The notes under the pieces were generated by a model, which was not told the DNA's origin, ran no database searches, and saw nothing but the letters and a program-made list of their open reading frames with translations. A DNA stretch of 64,000 nt from Scheffersomyces stipitis CBS 6054 (lineage: Eukaryota; Ascomycota; Pichiomycetes; Serinales; Debaryomycetaceae): contig NC_009044.1 in assembly GCF_000209165.1 (NCBI RefSeq), positions 1,736,001-1,800,000 of the forward strand. The letters are read 5' to 3'. Position numbers and translations under genes: made by a program. This document shows, piece by piece, positions 39,878 through 50,215 of this stretch. The stretch's first letter is position 1, and the number at the start of each line of letters is the position of its first letter.

Positions 39878-41530
39878 ATGTCCTCACAAGATTTACCCTC
39901 GGGTGCTCAAACCCCAATCGATGGTTCTTCCATCCTCGAAGATAAAGTTGAGCAAAGTTCGTCCTCAAATAGCCAAAGTGATTTAGCTTCCATTCCAGCA
40001 ACAGGTATCAAAGCCTATCTCTTGGTTTGTTTCTTCTGCATGTTGGTTGCCTTTGGTGGATTCGTATTCGGTTTCGATACCGGTACAATTTCCGGTTTCC
40101 TTAATATGTCTGATTTCCTTTCCAGATTTGGTCAAGATGGTTCTGAAGGAAAATATTTGTCTGATATCAGAGTCGGTTTGATTGTTTCCATTTTTAACAT
40201 TGGTTGTGCAATTGGTGGTATTTTCCTTTCTAAGATAGGAGATGTTTACGGTAGAAGAATTGGTATCATTTCAGCTATGGTTGTCTACGTCGTCGGTATT
40301 ATCATCCAGATCTCGTCCCAAGACAAGTGGTACCAACTTACAATTGGACGTGGAGTTACAGGATTAGCTGTTGGTACTGTTTCAGTGTTGTCTCCAATGT
40401 TCATTAGTGAAAGTGCTCCAAAGCATTTGAGAGGTACTTTGGTATACTGTTACCAATTATGTATCACCTTAGGTATTTTCATTGGTTACTGTGTCACTTA
40501 TGGAACCAAAGATTTAAATGATTCAAGACAATGGAGAGTTCCTTTGGGTTTATGTTTCCTTTGGGCTATTTTCTTAGTTGTCGGTATGTTGGCTATGCCT
40601 GAATCCCCAAGATTCTTAATTGAAAAGAAGAGAATCGAAGAAGCCAAGAAGTCCCTTGCAAGATCCAACAAGTTATCTCCAGAAGATCCAGGTGTCTACA
40701 CTGAAGTTCAATTGATTCAGGCTGGTATTGACAGAGAAGCTGCTGCAGGTTCTGCTTCATGGATGGAATTGATCACTGGTAAGCCAGCTATTTTCAGAAG
40801 AGTTATCATGGGAATTATCTTACAGTCTTTGCAACAATTAACTGGTGTCAACTATTTCTTCTATTACGGAACTACAATCTTCCAAGCTGTTGGTTTGCAA
40901 GATTCCTTCCAGACTTCCATCATCTTAGGTACAGTCAACTTTCTTTCTACATTTGTTGGTATTTGGGCCATTGAAAGATTTGGAAGAAGACAATGTTTGT
41001 TAGTCGGTTCTGCTGGTATGTTCGTTTGTTTCATCATTTACTCCGTTATTGGTACAACTCATTTGTTCATTGATGGAGTAGTAGATAACGACAACACCCG
41101 TCAACTGTCTGGTAATGCTATGATCTTTATCACTTGTTTGTTCATCTTCTTCTTTGCCTGTACATGGGCTGGAGGTGTTTTTACCATCATTTCCGAATCA
41201 TATCCATTGAGAATCAGATCCAAGGCAATGTCTATTGCTACTGCTGCTAACTGGATGTGGGGCTTCTTGATTTCCTTCTGCACTCCATTCATTGTTAATG
41301 CCATCAACTTCAAGTTCGGCTTTGTGTTTACTGGTTGTTTACTCTTTTCGTTCTTCTATGTCTACTTCTTTGTCAGCGAAACCAAAGGTTTGTCGTTGGA
41401 AGAAGTTGATGAGTTGTACGCTGAAGGTATTGCACCATGGAAGTCTGGTGCATGGGTTCCTCCTTCTGCCCAACAACAAATGCAAAACTCCACTTATGGT
41501 GCCGAAGCAAAAGAGCAAGAGCAAGTTTAG
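39878..41530 (+). CDS. SUT2/SUT3 glucose-xylose facilitator (MFS sugar porter)
   Basis: 550-residue 12-span hexose transporter starting [19 protein letters not shown] recognise it as the S. stipitis SUT2/SUT3 protein. The two are nearly identical, so I cannot decide between them. Sugar-porter motifs: [11 protein letters not shown] in span 1, [11 protein letters not shown] after span 2, [29 protein letters not shown] in span 7 and [17 protein letters not shown] after span 12. The family carries glucose with high preference and xylose more weakly. It converges on the GH3 beta-glucosidase with 215 bp between stops. The start at 39878 gives the known length; 28 upstream codons are open but untypical. 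Confidence 0.95.
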   Translation: MSSQDLPSGAQTPIDGSSILEDKVEQSSSSNSQSDLASIPATGIKAYLLVCFFCMLVAFGGFVFGFDTGTISGFLNMSDFLSRFGQDGSEGKYLSDIRVGLIVSIFNIGCAIGGIFLSKIGDVYGRRIGIISAMVVYVVGIIIQISSQDKWYQLTIGRGVTGLAVGTVSVLSPMFISESAPKHLRGTLVYCYQLCITLGIFIGYCVTYGTKDLNDSRQWRVPLGLCFLWAIFLVVGMLAMPESPRFLIEKKRIEEAKKSLARSNKLSPEDPGVYTEVQLIQAGIDREAAAGSASWMELITGKPAIFRRVIMGIILQSLQQLTGVNYFFYYGTTIFQAVGLQDSFQTSIILGTVNFLSTFVGIWAIERFGRRQCLLVGSAGMFVCFIIYSVIGTTHLFIDGVVDNDNTRQLSGNAMIFITCLFIFFFACTWAGGVFTIISESYPLRIRSKAMSIATAANWMWGFLISFCTPFIVNAINFKFGFVFTGCLLFSFFYVYFFVSETKGLSLEEVDELYAEGIAPWKSGAWVPPSAQQQMQNSTYGAEAKEQEQV

Positions 41531-41745
41531 CTTTACGATTAATGTTTTTCTCCCCTGCATGACTTTTTAACGTTTAGAATATAGACACTATAGATTTACA
41601 AAAAGGTTATACCTTTAAATGAACTTTTATGATGAAGATTGATACACTATAAACCAAGAACTGTAATAAGGTCATTTGTTTTTGTACTACTGATAGATTC
41701 AAGTACTCCGAATTAACGTATTCTAAACCATATCTATTTCATTTT

Positions 41746-44253
41746 CTAAATTCCAGTCCAGAGGCATTGGTTGTCAATATAGATGGATTCGGTTTGAGAG
41801 ATATTCAGACTACTATTTCCAACATGGACCTTGTAATTTCCTTTTTGAAGGGACCACTGATTCTGATATTCATCAAAGAAGGAAAATGTATCCTTGACAA
41901 GAATTCTCGAAGTAACAGTTTTATCTTCTCCTGCCTTTAAAAAAACCTTTTCAAACCACTTTAATTCCTTGATTGGTCTCATTACTGCCTTGTCATCATT
42001 GGAAACATAAAATTGAACAACTTCCGAACCATCAACAGCTCCAGTATTCTTGATGTTAACAGAAATCTCAATATTATCCTGGTCTAGAACTTGAACTTTC
42101 AAGTCTCCGATTTTGAATGAAGTATATGATAATCCAAAACCAAATGGGTACGCAACCTCTCTGTTTAGTTTTTCGTAATATCTATAACCAACGAATATGT
42201 CTTCTCCATAAAGGACTCGACCGTTATCAGTGGTGAAATTGAGGTAAGCCGGATTATCGAAGTTTTTGAAAGGGAATGAAAGTGACAACTTTCCACTAGG
42301 ATTAACATCACCAAACAAGACATCTGCAATTGCATTACCACCTTCGGTACCTCCAAACCAAGCTTGAACAACTGCCTTTGCTTTTGGTAACCAAGGCATC
42401 TCTACTGGAGTGCCTGACTGATTGACAATGATAGTATTCGGATTAGCCTTTATAATTTCCTCTACTAATTTGTTCTGAAGGCCGATCAATTCCATATCTG
42501 GACGATCGTAACCTTCAGATTCCCACTCCAGATTGAGTCCAATGCACAAAACAACCTGGTCTACTGTCTTTGCGATTTCAATAGCCCTTCTAATTTCTTC
42601 TTCGGGTTCGACAACTTTAATACAACCGATTTTCAAAGAACCTCCACCATGAAATTCTGCGTTGGGGTCAGAAAAAGTATAGGTGTGTGCTGACCCAAAC
42701 TCAACACGAATCCTATAATTCTTACCTTTCTCTAATTGGATGACGCCGTGTTCTTCTCTAGTTCCAGAACCAACAAAGTGCTCGTCTTTCTTTTGATTTG
42801 TGCTGTTGTCAATAACCAATTTGTTGTCAACATACAAGTCAGCTGTACCGAACACAGCAAGTCCAAATCTGTAACTGGCCGTTTCTTCAGGAACAAAGTC
42901 TCCTTCGAAGTCAATATAGAATGGTTCATTACGTGCCCTACTGGTACTGATGTAATCAAAAAGATTGACCCGAGTATCAATTAAATTGTACTCATCTAGC
43001 AAGTTCCTTCTCTCAGAAGTGCTAGGTTCCGAGTAGAACTTTGCATTGACACCAACACTTCCAGTGATTGGATTTATTACCTGGGAAGCCAAATCAGGCA
43101 ACAATCTATGACCAGTTGCACCAACTGAGTACTTAGGCGGAGTAGTTGTCTTGGATGCAATACCAGAATAAGGTGTTGTAGTGTAGTAAGATGCAAGCGA
43201 AGCAGATCCCCCTCCACAATAAGCAGCAAATTTAGCATTTGGACCTATCACTGCAATGGATGAATCCTTACTCAAAGGTAGTATTCCAGTGTTTTTGAGC
43301 AATACTATGGAATCCAGTGCAATTTTTCTTAACTTAGCACTGGTTTCAGCACTATTATTACTTGTGCCTTCGGGAGCATTTTGAGGCACTCCTGAACCTT
43401 GGGCAAATTGAACCAACTTAAGAACATTCCTTACTCTATCATTTATATGCTTGATATGCAATTCCTTTGACACAACCATGTGCAGAATTTCACTTAAGCT
43501 TCTAAACTTAGTTGGACCCGGCATCTCGATGTCTAATCCAGCCCTAATAGCAGTGTCACTAGTATAAGTTCCATACCAATCGGACATTATGGTACCTTCC
43601 CATTTCCATTCTTCTCTTAAGATGTCCTTGATAATACTTTCACTTTGAGAAACATGTTCGCCATTTACTTTGTTGTAACCAGTCATCAAAGCCTTGGGGT
43701 TCGCATGTTTGATTGCTATCCTGAAAGGTTCCAAATATATCTCCCTTAAAGCCCTCATGGAAAGAATTGAATTGCTAGAATTTCTTTCATCTTCAAGATC
43801 ATTGCAAACGAAATGTTTAACGGTTGCCGCAATACCTTCTTCTTGAATTCCGTTCACAATGGCAGCTGCAGCATGGCCACTCAAGTGAGGGTCTTCACTG
43901 AAAGATTCGAACCCTCTTCCTCCCAATGGGCCTCTTTGAATATTCATTGTTGGGCCAAGAATAACATGAGCACCCTTAGCTTTAGCTTCAACCCCCATCA
44001 ACTTTCCGGTGTCACGTAACAATTGTTTGTCAAAAGTTGCAGCCAATGCAGTACCACATGGAAAGCACGCAGACGGAATAGCATCAAAGAATTTTGTTCC
44101 TCTGACACCATTAGGACCGTCACTAAATCTTAGACTAGGGATATCTAACCTATCCACCGCGTAGGTGTGCCAAAAGTCTATACCAGCAAGTAGTCCTACT
44201 TTTTCCTCTAACGTCAATTGACTCAATATTCCCTCAATGTCAAAAGCAGTCAT
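41746..44253 (-). CDS. GH3 beta-glucosidase with PA14 insert (intracellular)
   Basis: 835 residues from the ATG at 44253. The GH3 N-terminal barrel carries LRFSDGPNGVRG, the GRGFESFSEDP block and the nucleophile Asp225 in TIMSDWYGTY. A PA14 domain is inserted at about residues 390-560 (PFYIDFEGDFVPEETASYRFGL onward). The second GH3 domain has the SGTPVEMPWL and AWFGGTEGGNAIADVLFGDVNPSG blocks, and a fibronectin-type C-terminal domain follows. There is no signal peptide, so beta-glucosides must be imported first. The neighbouring LAC-type permease is the obvious importer. Confidence 0.93.
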   Translation of the reverse strand: MTAFDIEGILSQLTLEEKVGLLAGIDFWHTYAVDRLDIPSLRFSDGPNGVRGTKFFDAIPSACFPCGTALAATFDKQLLRDTGKLMGVEAKAKGAHVILGPTMNIQRGPLGGRGFESFSEDPHLSGHAAAAIVNGIQEEGIAATVKHFVCNDLEDERNSSNSILSMRALREIYLEPFRIAIKHANPKALMTGYNKVNGEHVSQSESIIKDILREEWKWEGTIMSDWYGTYTSDTAIRAGLDIEMPGPTKFRSLSEILHMVVSKELHIKHINDRVRNVLKLVQFAQGSGVPQNAPEGTSNNSAETSAKLRKIALDSIVLLKNTGILPLSKDSSIAVIGPNAKFAAYCGGGSASLASYYTTTPYSGIASKTTTPPKYSVGATGHRLLPDLASQVINPITGSVGVNAKFYSEPSTSERRNLLDEYNLIDTRVNLFDYISTSRARNEPFYIDFEGDFVPEETASYRFGLAVFGTADLYVDNKLVIDNSTNQKKDEHFVGSGTREEHGVIQLEKGKNYRIRVEFGSAHTYTFSDPNAEFHGGGSLKIGCIKVVEPEEEIRRAIEIAKTVDQVVLCIGLNLEWESEGYDRPDMELIGLQNKLVEEIIKANPNTIIVNQSGTPVEMPWLPKAKAVVQAWFGGTEGGNAIADVLFGDVNPSGKLSLSFPFKNFDNPAYLNFTTDNGRVLYGEDIFVGYRYYEKLNREVAYPFGFGLSYTSFKIGDLKVQVLDQDNIEISVNIKNTGAVDGSEVVQFYVSNDDKAVMRPIKELKWFEKVFLKAGEDKTVTSRILVKDTFSFFDEYQNQWSLQKGNYKVHVGNSSLNISQTESIYIDNQCLWTGI

Positions 44254-45318
44254 CGTTGATAGATTCTTTTCAAATTCTATATTCAAGCGATTGGAGAATA
44301 TAGTATTTATATATGAACAGAGGAATCAGTTCCTAATTAGGAATTGATGCAATAAGTTCTACTTCTGGCTGGACTTTGAGTGGAAAATAAGTCGCTCGGA
44401 ATAATTGAAACTTGAAGGGTTTTTGTCTATAATAGGAAATACAACCTTTTGTGCACTATGCGTAAAACCTGGGGTAACGTTTCTAAATCTGGCTGGATTG
44501 TGAATGGAAAATAAGTCGCTCGGAATAATTGAAAATTGAAGGGTTTTTGTCTATAATAGGAAATACAACCTTTTGTGCACTATGCGTAAAACCTGGGGTA
44601 ACGTTTCTAAATCTGGCTGGATTTTGAGTGAAAAATAAGTCGCTCGGAATAATTGAAAATTGAAGCTTTTTTTACATGTTATAGGAAATACATCCTTTAG
44701 TGTATTAAGAGTGAAACCTGGGGTAATGTTTCTATATTTGTAAAGATCTCGGGAAAATAATTCGCTCGGAATAGTCTAAAATGGCAGCCTCTCTACTGTA
44801 GGAAATGTATCCTATATTGTTTTAACACAGGGGTAGTGAAACTAATTTATGCATTCTACACTTCTCATTGCATGCAATTTTTTTAAGTGAGGGGAGAGCA
44901 GTCCTTAATTCCCACACTAAAGAAATGTAACATGGTGTGGTCTTCAATGTTGCAACTAAGGTAGGTCGGAATAATGCGCGCAAAAAATATTTGTACCAAA
45001 TTTGTGGGGCAACATGGCTTGTAAGATGAAGTATTACTAAAAAATACATCTAGGTCCCAAAATTTGAAAGTTGATCCGATCAGACAAAAATAATTATCTA
45101 CCATGCAAATCAAAAATTTTGACCCATCAAGAGACAAGCTATCACTCGAAAAATTATTAAATTCATGCTTGCGTTGGATCTATACTCCTACATTAGTGTC
45201 CTGAGTTTATGGATTCATACAAAATATATTCGAACTAGATTCTTGATACTAAATCACTAATATCAAAATCTGAACTGTATAGAACTAACAAGGGTTTTAG
45301 TTTTCCTAATTAACTAAC
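44254..45318 (-). promoter_or_regulatory. Beta-glucosidase promoter region
   Basis: 1,065 bp between the permease stop and the beta-glucosidase start. It contains the 124-bp tandem repeats listed separately. TCGGAATA[AG]T occurs at 44396, 44520, 44644, 44766 and 44966. The rest is AT-rich without genes. The CGG core suggests a Zn2Cys6 activator. Confidence 0.55.
44364..44810. repeat. 124-bp tandem repeat, about 3.7 copies
   Basis: Units begin TCTGGCTGGA at 44364, 44488 and 44612, with a diverged fourth unit (GCTCGGAATAGT at 44764). Each holds AAGTCGCTCGGAATAATTGA and, further on, GTGAAACCTGGGGTAA-like sequence. Copies 1 and 2 are nearly identical, copy 3 slightly diverged, copy 4 decayed at both sides. 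Confidence 0.9.
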
Positions 45319-46923
45319 TTAGGCAGAACTTCCACGTTCAGAATGGACAATATCAATCTTTTCGTTACTCACAGTACCGTTCAAGTTAATGTCCATCGCA
45401 AGTGAGTCAGTACCTTCAAAAACACGAGCAACTTCTTCCAACGTGTATCCGAAAGTCTCAACATAAGTGAAGATAACAACAACCAATTCAACGGCAATGA
45501 TACAGCAGTAGACGATATAGTATTTCCATGAAATTGCATCCATAGCAATAGCATTGACAAAACCGTTATAAATAAGGGTGATGTTGATGACAAGAGAGTA
45601 GAGATTGATACCTTTGGCTCTGTGTGTGTATGGCAAGATTTCAGTAACATACAAATATGGTAATCCGTTAAGCCCAATATTGTATGCAAGATAGTATATA
45701 AAGATCATTGCCAAAACACCTTGACCCAAACCTTTCTGTTCAAAATTTCTTTGTTGGTTGATAGCAGAGAGAATAGTCCAGATGACGTACGAAAGCAACA
45801 TGAAAGAACAAGAGAAAATGAACAAAGCCTTTCTTCTGAACAAGTAACAGGTGAATGCAACAGCCAATGAAAGAACAAGGTTGTAAATCATCAAGCAACC
45901 ATTAATTTGCAATTGTTCCTTCTCACCCGTAATACCAATCGAGATCAAAACTTTACTCAAGTAGTAAGACACTAGACCATTGCCAGATAATTGAGTCATA
46001 CAAGCAGTAAAGGCAACCAAGAAAATTCTCTTTCTGAAAGTCTTAATCGTAATGAAGTCAGTATACTTAGAGTTTGAATTGATTTTCTCCATCTCTAATG
46101 CAGCTTCGATTTCCTTAAGTTCGAATTCAACCAATCTAGTAGCTTGCTCTTGGGTATCATTGCCTGTATGAAATTTGATCAAAAATTCTCTAGCTTTTTC
46201 AATCTTACCCTTTGAAACTAAGAATCTTGGCGACTCAGGTACCCACCAAACTAGACATACTTGAACCAAGGGTAGTAAACCTTGCAAGTAAGATGGAATT
46301 CTCCATGAATATGCACTCACTATAGTCCTGGTTCCGTAGGTAACCCAAGCAGCGATAACAGCTCCCAAGTACCAGAAAACATTGTAAAGGGCAGTGCATG
46401 TAGGTCTATAAGTAGGAAAGGAGAGTTCTGCGATTAATGTTGGAGAAGCAACACTAGCAAGACCAAATCCAAATCCAATGACCATTCTAGAGACAAAAAA
46501 GAATGCATAGTTAGTTGAAGCACCCTGTAATATTGCACCAATAACAGTAACTATAGAACCAAAACAAGTAGTCAATTTTCTTCCAAACCTGTCACAGGCC
46601 CAAGAAGCAAAGGCTACAGCAAGAACACCTCCAAATATAGTACCATTTGCAAGAGCTCCTAGAATATAACCTTCGGGGTTTCCCATGGCATCCTTCCAGG
46701 TACTCAATGATTGCAAACCGTTAAGCATAGAACCATCATAGCCATTGTTGGTTGATGTAAGTGTAAGAACGAAGATATACCAGTGCAATTTGCGAAAGTG
46801 ATTGTACTTCCACCAATGTTGATCATGATAAACGTAATCCGAAATCTCTTCAGAGTACTTCACAGGAAGCTCTTCACTCAAGACTGTGGTAATAACGTTT
46901 GATTTTTCTTTCAGTTGGGACAT
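45319..46923 (-). CDS. LAC12-type disaccharide/beta-glucoside permease (MFS)
   Basis: 534-residue MFS sugar porter. The first span holds LTLTSTNNGYDGSMLNGLQ, typical of the LAC12/lactose-permease and cellodextrin-transporter branch. Further motifs: ACDRFGRKLTT after span 2, GFGFGLASVASPTLIAEL, YRPTCTALYNVFWYLGA, WVPESPRFLVSKGK and the span 7 TQLSGNGLVSYYLSKVL. Length and motifs are complete. Next to the intracellular beta-glucosidase, it probably imports cellobiose or other beta-glucosides, but lactose cannot be excluded from sequence alone. Transcribed in the same direction as the beta-glucosidase. Confidence 0.9.
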   Translation of the reverse strand: MSQLKEKSNVITTVLSEELPVKYSEEISDYVYHDQHWWKYNHFRKLHWYIFVLTLTSTNNGYDGSMLNGLQSLSTWKDAMGNPEGYILGALANGTIFGGVLAVAFASWACDRFGRKLTTCFGSIVTVIGAILQGASTNYAFFFVSRMVIGFGFGLASVASPTLIAELSFPTYRPTCTALYNVFWYLGAVIAAWVTYGTRTIVSAYSWRIPSYLQGLLPLVQVCLVWWVPESPRFLVSKGKIEKAREFLIKFHTGNDTQEQATRLVEFELKEIEAALEMEKINSNSKYTDFITIKTFRKRIFLVAFTACMTQLSGNGLVSYYLSKVLISIGITGEKEQLQINGCLMIYNLVLSLAVAFTCYLFRRKALFIFSCSFMLLSYVIWTILSAINQQRNFEQKGLGQGVLAMIFIYYLAYNIGLNGLPYLYVTEILPYTHRAKGINLYSLVINITLIYNGFVNAIAMDAISWKYYIVYCCIIAVELVVVIFTYVETFGYTLEEVARVFEGTDSLAMDINLNGTVSNEKIDIVHSERGSSA

Positions 46924-48813
46924 CTCTTATTTCTGGATACTGAGGTGAGAAAACATAAAACTTCAAGGAGGATTTTCGTTTCGTATTTATAGTAGTTTAT
47001 CTTATTTGGAGTATCCAGATTTATGTATATTGAAGATAATATATTTTGCAGTCAGACATAAGATTGCTTAGTATCTGACCACTACAAAATAATTTTTTAG
47101 GTTGTGTTTCCTTCCACTCGAACGCAGACACAAACTTTAAGTGAAACTACCCCACATATTATTATTTTGAAAAAAATGTCTGCTGAATACCACCTAATTC
47201 AAAGGAACAATTATGCAACTAGTTACCAATATGGGAACCTTTCCTCTCTATATTTTCACCATGTGTATCAATGACCTTGTCAACCAGTAATAAAATCGTA
47301 ACCCCGCCCATGCAAATCTCCAGAGAACTCGGATTGTGATCGTTCCAAGGATAAGTTTGAAATTCCTAGAGGCAGTTCAGTTGAGAATCTTTGCTGGCTT
47401 AGATAGTACGTATATTGAATTTAACACTAAAATATCATACAGCTCCCAGGTATGTCCTTTTTCATGGGGGGTGTATGGACCGAATTACAATTATTGGTGT
47501 CATCTCTTTGGGTGAATTGCTGGAAATTTTATCAAGTGAAGATTAATGGTTATCTCATAGGACACAGTTCTTTTTACTATATCACTCCAGCACCTGTTTC
47601 ATTGACATTCTTCAATTTTTTCTGAAACATGTTTCCAAGTTCTTAAGAACACTAACAGATTAAATAAATTTTAATGACAATCCAAGATCTGTTTTAATTT
47701 ATCAATTTAAGTTCGAATGAAAATTCTAATCATTCAGAATTTGAACTCAGTCTTCCATGATTTCTTGTTTGAAAACGTTTAGATCCAGATTATCCAATTT
47801 CTTAGCACATTTCTTCCAGCTGTCACCTGTTTACTTTTTTAAACCTACTTATTGGAAGTTCAAATACATTGTTTTCATCCTGTTTATACCACTTGGTGAC
47901 ACTTGCCGGAATTAGTGCTCCCCCGATCACAGTTTAAAGATCTCTCCCTTTTCTTTTCAGAATGATCTACTATTCTAACGGTCTTGGATAATCTTTGATC
48001 TCATCAGCTTGGACTGGTCTTCGTGCTCAATTTCGCCCGTGACTTCTACGGATTGTGTAACTGACATGGGACTCTAAATATATATAAAACCTTCATACAC
48101 CTTTCCTAAGTCATGAATTCTTTCACTGAAAATCTGCGTCTACGACTGATAGCTCAATTTACTATTTGCTATTGGATTACTGTGTAATCGTTAAGTGATT
48201 GAAATACGTAGTATATGCTAGGCATGGAAAGCTGTAATTGGATGTTAATGTAGGAACTCTTTTGAAATATAGAATTTTATTAGTATTGCTCTTTTTGAAC
48301 GATTTTATGCTGGCATCTCTAAGATAGCTGCAAAATATTCCAAGAGTAGAGCAAAAAAATTAACAGATTTACAATATTGGTGCCAATAGTTAGCCGAAAT
48401 TTGGAAGAGCAACATTTATTTGGCCAAATCTATTATTATTCCAAATTTATGAAAAGGTTGCCATGGTAGAGAATTACTGTAGAAAAGTGGTAACTACAGA
48501 GAAGGGCGATTTTAAGACTTTCATTAGTTGTCGGGCCAGGGTATATTTCGCAAAGTATAGTTCTCCATAGTTGCGCCAGACAGGAAAATACTTCTACGTA
48601 CAGCACAAGCCCCTATAGCTTCGCTCAAGTCCTAGTCAAATTGTAAACTTAGTACAAAAGAAGATAACTATCAACATGAGACAATAAGATGTTATGCTCA
48701 TACTTTCAGCGGTTCTTTATTTTTAACCAATTTAATAATGATAAGATAGGAGGTCGGACAACTGACATATTTGATCAATAGGTAGCGCCGGACAGGAAAA
48801 GAGTCGTGCGTTC
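46924..48813. other. Long spacer upstream of the LAC-type permease
   Basis: 1,890 bp without an ORF above 60 codons. It contains an isolated ACCCCGCCC at 47300-47309 that could serve a Mig1-type repressor, and two copies of GCGCC[AG]GACAGGAAAA at 48573-48588 and 48785-48800. No transposon ends or RNA genes recognised. Confidence 0.45.
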
Positions 48814-49203
48814 TCATTCAATCTGGTTTCTGTCCATTTTCTTGACAATTCTGGTACTAATATCTAACCCTGTGTTCAACTTGATCAAATGGAACAATCT
48901 ATTACCTCCAACTCCAACCAGGATGTCTACCTTCTTGCCATTCTTGAAGTAGATAAATGTGGGTAAAGAGGCAACCTTGTATCTCAAGGCAATGTCCTTG
49001 GCGACTTCGATGTTGACCTTAGCGAATTGAATTTCTGGGACTTTTTCAGCTATCTCTTCAAACACAGGTTCAAAGGCTCTGCAGGGACCACACCAAGGAG
49101 CATGGAAATCGACTACCGTAAGCTTGTCTCTAATGGAAATCAAGTCGTTTAATTCTTCCAAGCTGGTTAAATGCTTGACGTTAGAGTCGGGAGTATAAGG
49201 CAT
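48814..49203 (-). CDS. Thioredoxin
   Basis: 129 residues, the classic thioredoxin fold with WCGPC active site at residues 37-41 (VVDFHAPWCGPCRAFEP) and the cis-Pro loop VASLPTFIYFKNGKKV. The N-terminus lacks a targeting signal. The C-terminus is about 20 residues longer than Trx1/2 and basic (STRIVKKMDRNQ). The proline after the second Cys that many thioredoxins keep as CGPCK is here CGPCRAF. CACGTG lies 128 bp upstream and a cluster of CGGAT/ATCCG triplets at 49408-49434. Confidence 0.93.
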   Translation of the reverse strand: MPYTPDSNVKHLTSLEELNDLISIRDKLTVVDFHAPWCGPCRAFEPVFEEIAEKVPEIQFAKVNIEVAKDIALRYKVASLPTFIYFKNGKKVDILVGVGGNRLFHLIKLNTGLDISTRIVKKMDRNQIE

Positions 49204-50215
49204 CTACACAAATTTCTAACATAAAAGTAATCAACGGTCCACCAAAGAAAATATTGATTTGAGTGAAACTAAATGTTGCAGTGCCTTATCTCTGAACGGC
49301 TCTATTGTGGATTAAATCAACGAAGGTTTGCACGTGAGGCTTTACATTTGATGGAAAATAAGATACAGGATCTCTAATAATGGTTTCCGAGGTGACCAAC
49401 CTCGGATTGGATCCGATAGATATCCGAAACAGAAATTCTACTTTTGTATAACGCAACAACTTACAGAGATGAGATGAGGATGAAGAATATATAAAGTCAA
49501 GAGGATTCCCTCTAGTTTAAACAGATTTTAAATAGTTCTTCAGTGATTAATATAACTCCATATCCATTAATCCAATTCTAAGTCCAAAAGGAAAACCGGT
49601 CTCTCCATATACAGGTTTCCCGTCAACATATCTCTGGTGCACTGATTTGCGATATGCGAATTACATTTGGGGTGCGACATTATTTCTTACGAGTACTATT
49701 CTGCTACCGTGCTACCGCGCAATTGCATGAAGCTGTTTGTTGGAAGATGATTCTTTTGCTGTTCTAAGAGGCAACTACTTCAATCGGTAAGTACTTTCAG
49801 GGTAGGTATTTTTTTGTATCAATTAGTATTTTCAAAGTAATGTTCGCGTTTTATCTACAGAGACAAATAGCACTTATAATTCAGAGAAGACCATAAGTTA
49901 CGATACTAAGAATATGAATATATAATGATAGTATATCGTAGCATTGAGTGACGGACCGTTGCGGTATGAGTATTTCATGTCATAGCAGTTTAGATTCAAA
50001 TCATCCATTCGATCACGCGACGACCAGATCCAAAGAATTCATGCCTTAGAATCGATCTGCGTACGGTCGGTTATATGCACACTTTCCGGACGTGAATGAA
50101 CCCATATAATAATCGGCAAATTTACGGTATCATAAAAAACTACATGAACCGCTTTTCAACTTGACTTCTCACTCGCCTATTCTTCGCAGAGTTTGAGGGT
50201 TTGGAAACATTGGCG
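49204..50215. other. Spacer with relic transposon end
   Basis: 1,012 bp. Holds CACGTG at 49331-49336, CGGAT/ATCCG triplets at 49408-49434 in the thioredoxin promoter, and a diverged inverted-repeat relic at 49664-49729. No complete gene. Confidence 0.45.
49664..49729 (+). repeat. Diverged relic of a Tc1/mariner right end
   Basis: ATTTGGGGTGCGACATTATT matches ATTTGGAGTACGACATTATT of the intact element's right end (from 35699), and CAATTGCATG recurs at the outer end. The 30-40 bp between are diverged and shortened. No second end or transposase nearby. Confidence 0.55.

Noticed and set aside
43905..43925. GATTCGAACCCTC, resembling a tRNA box B
   Set aside because: It lies inside the GH3 coding sequence with no box A or cloverleaf around it.
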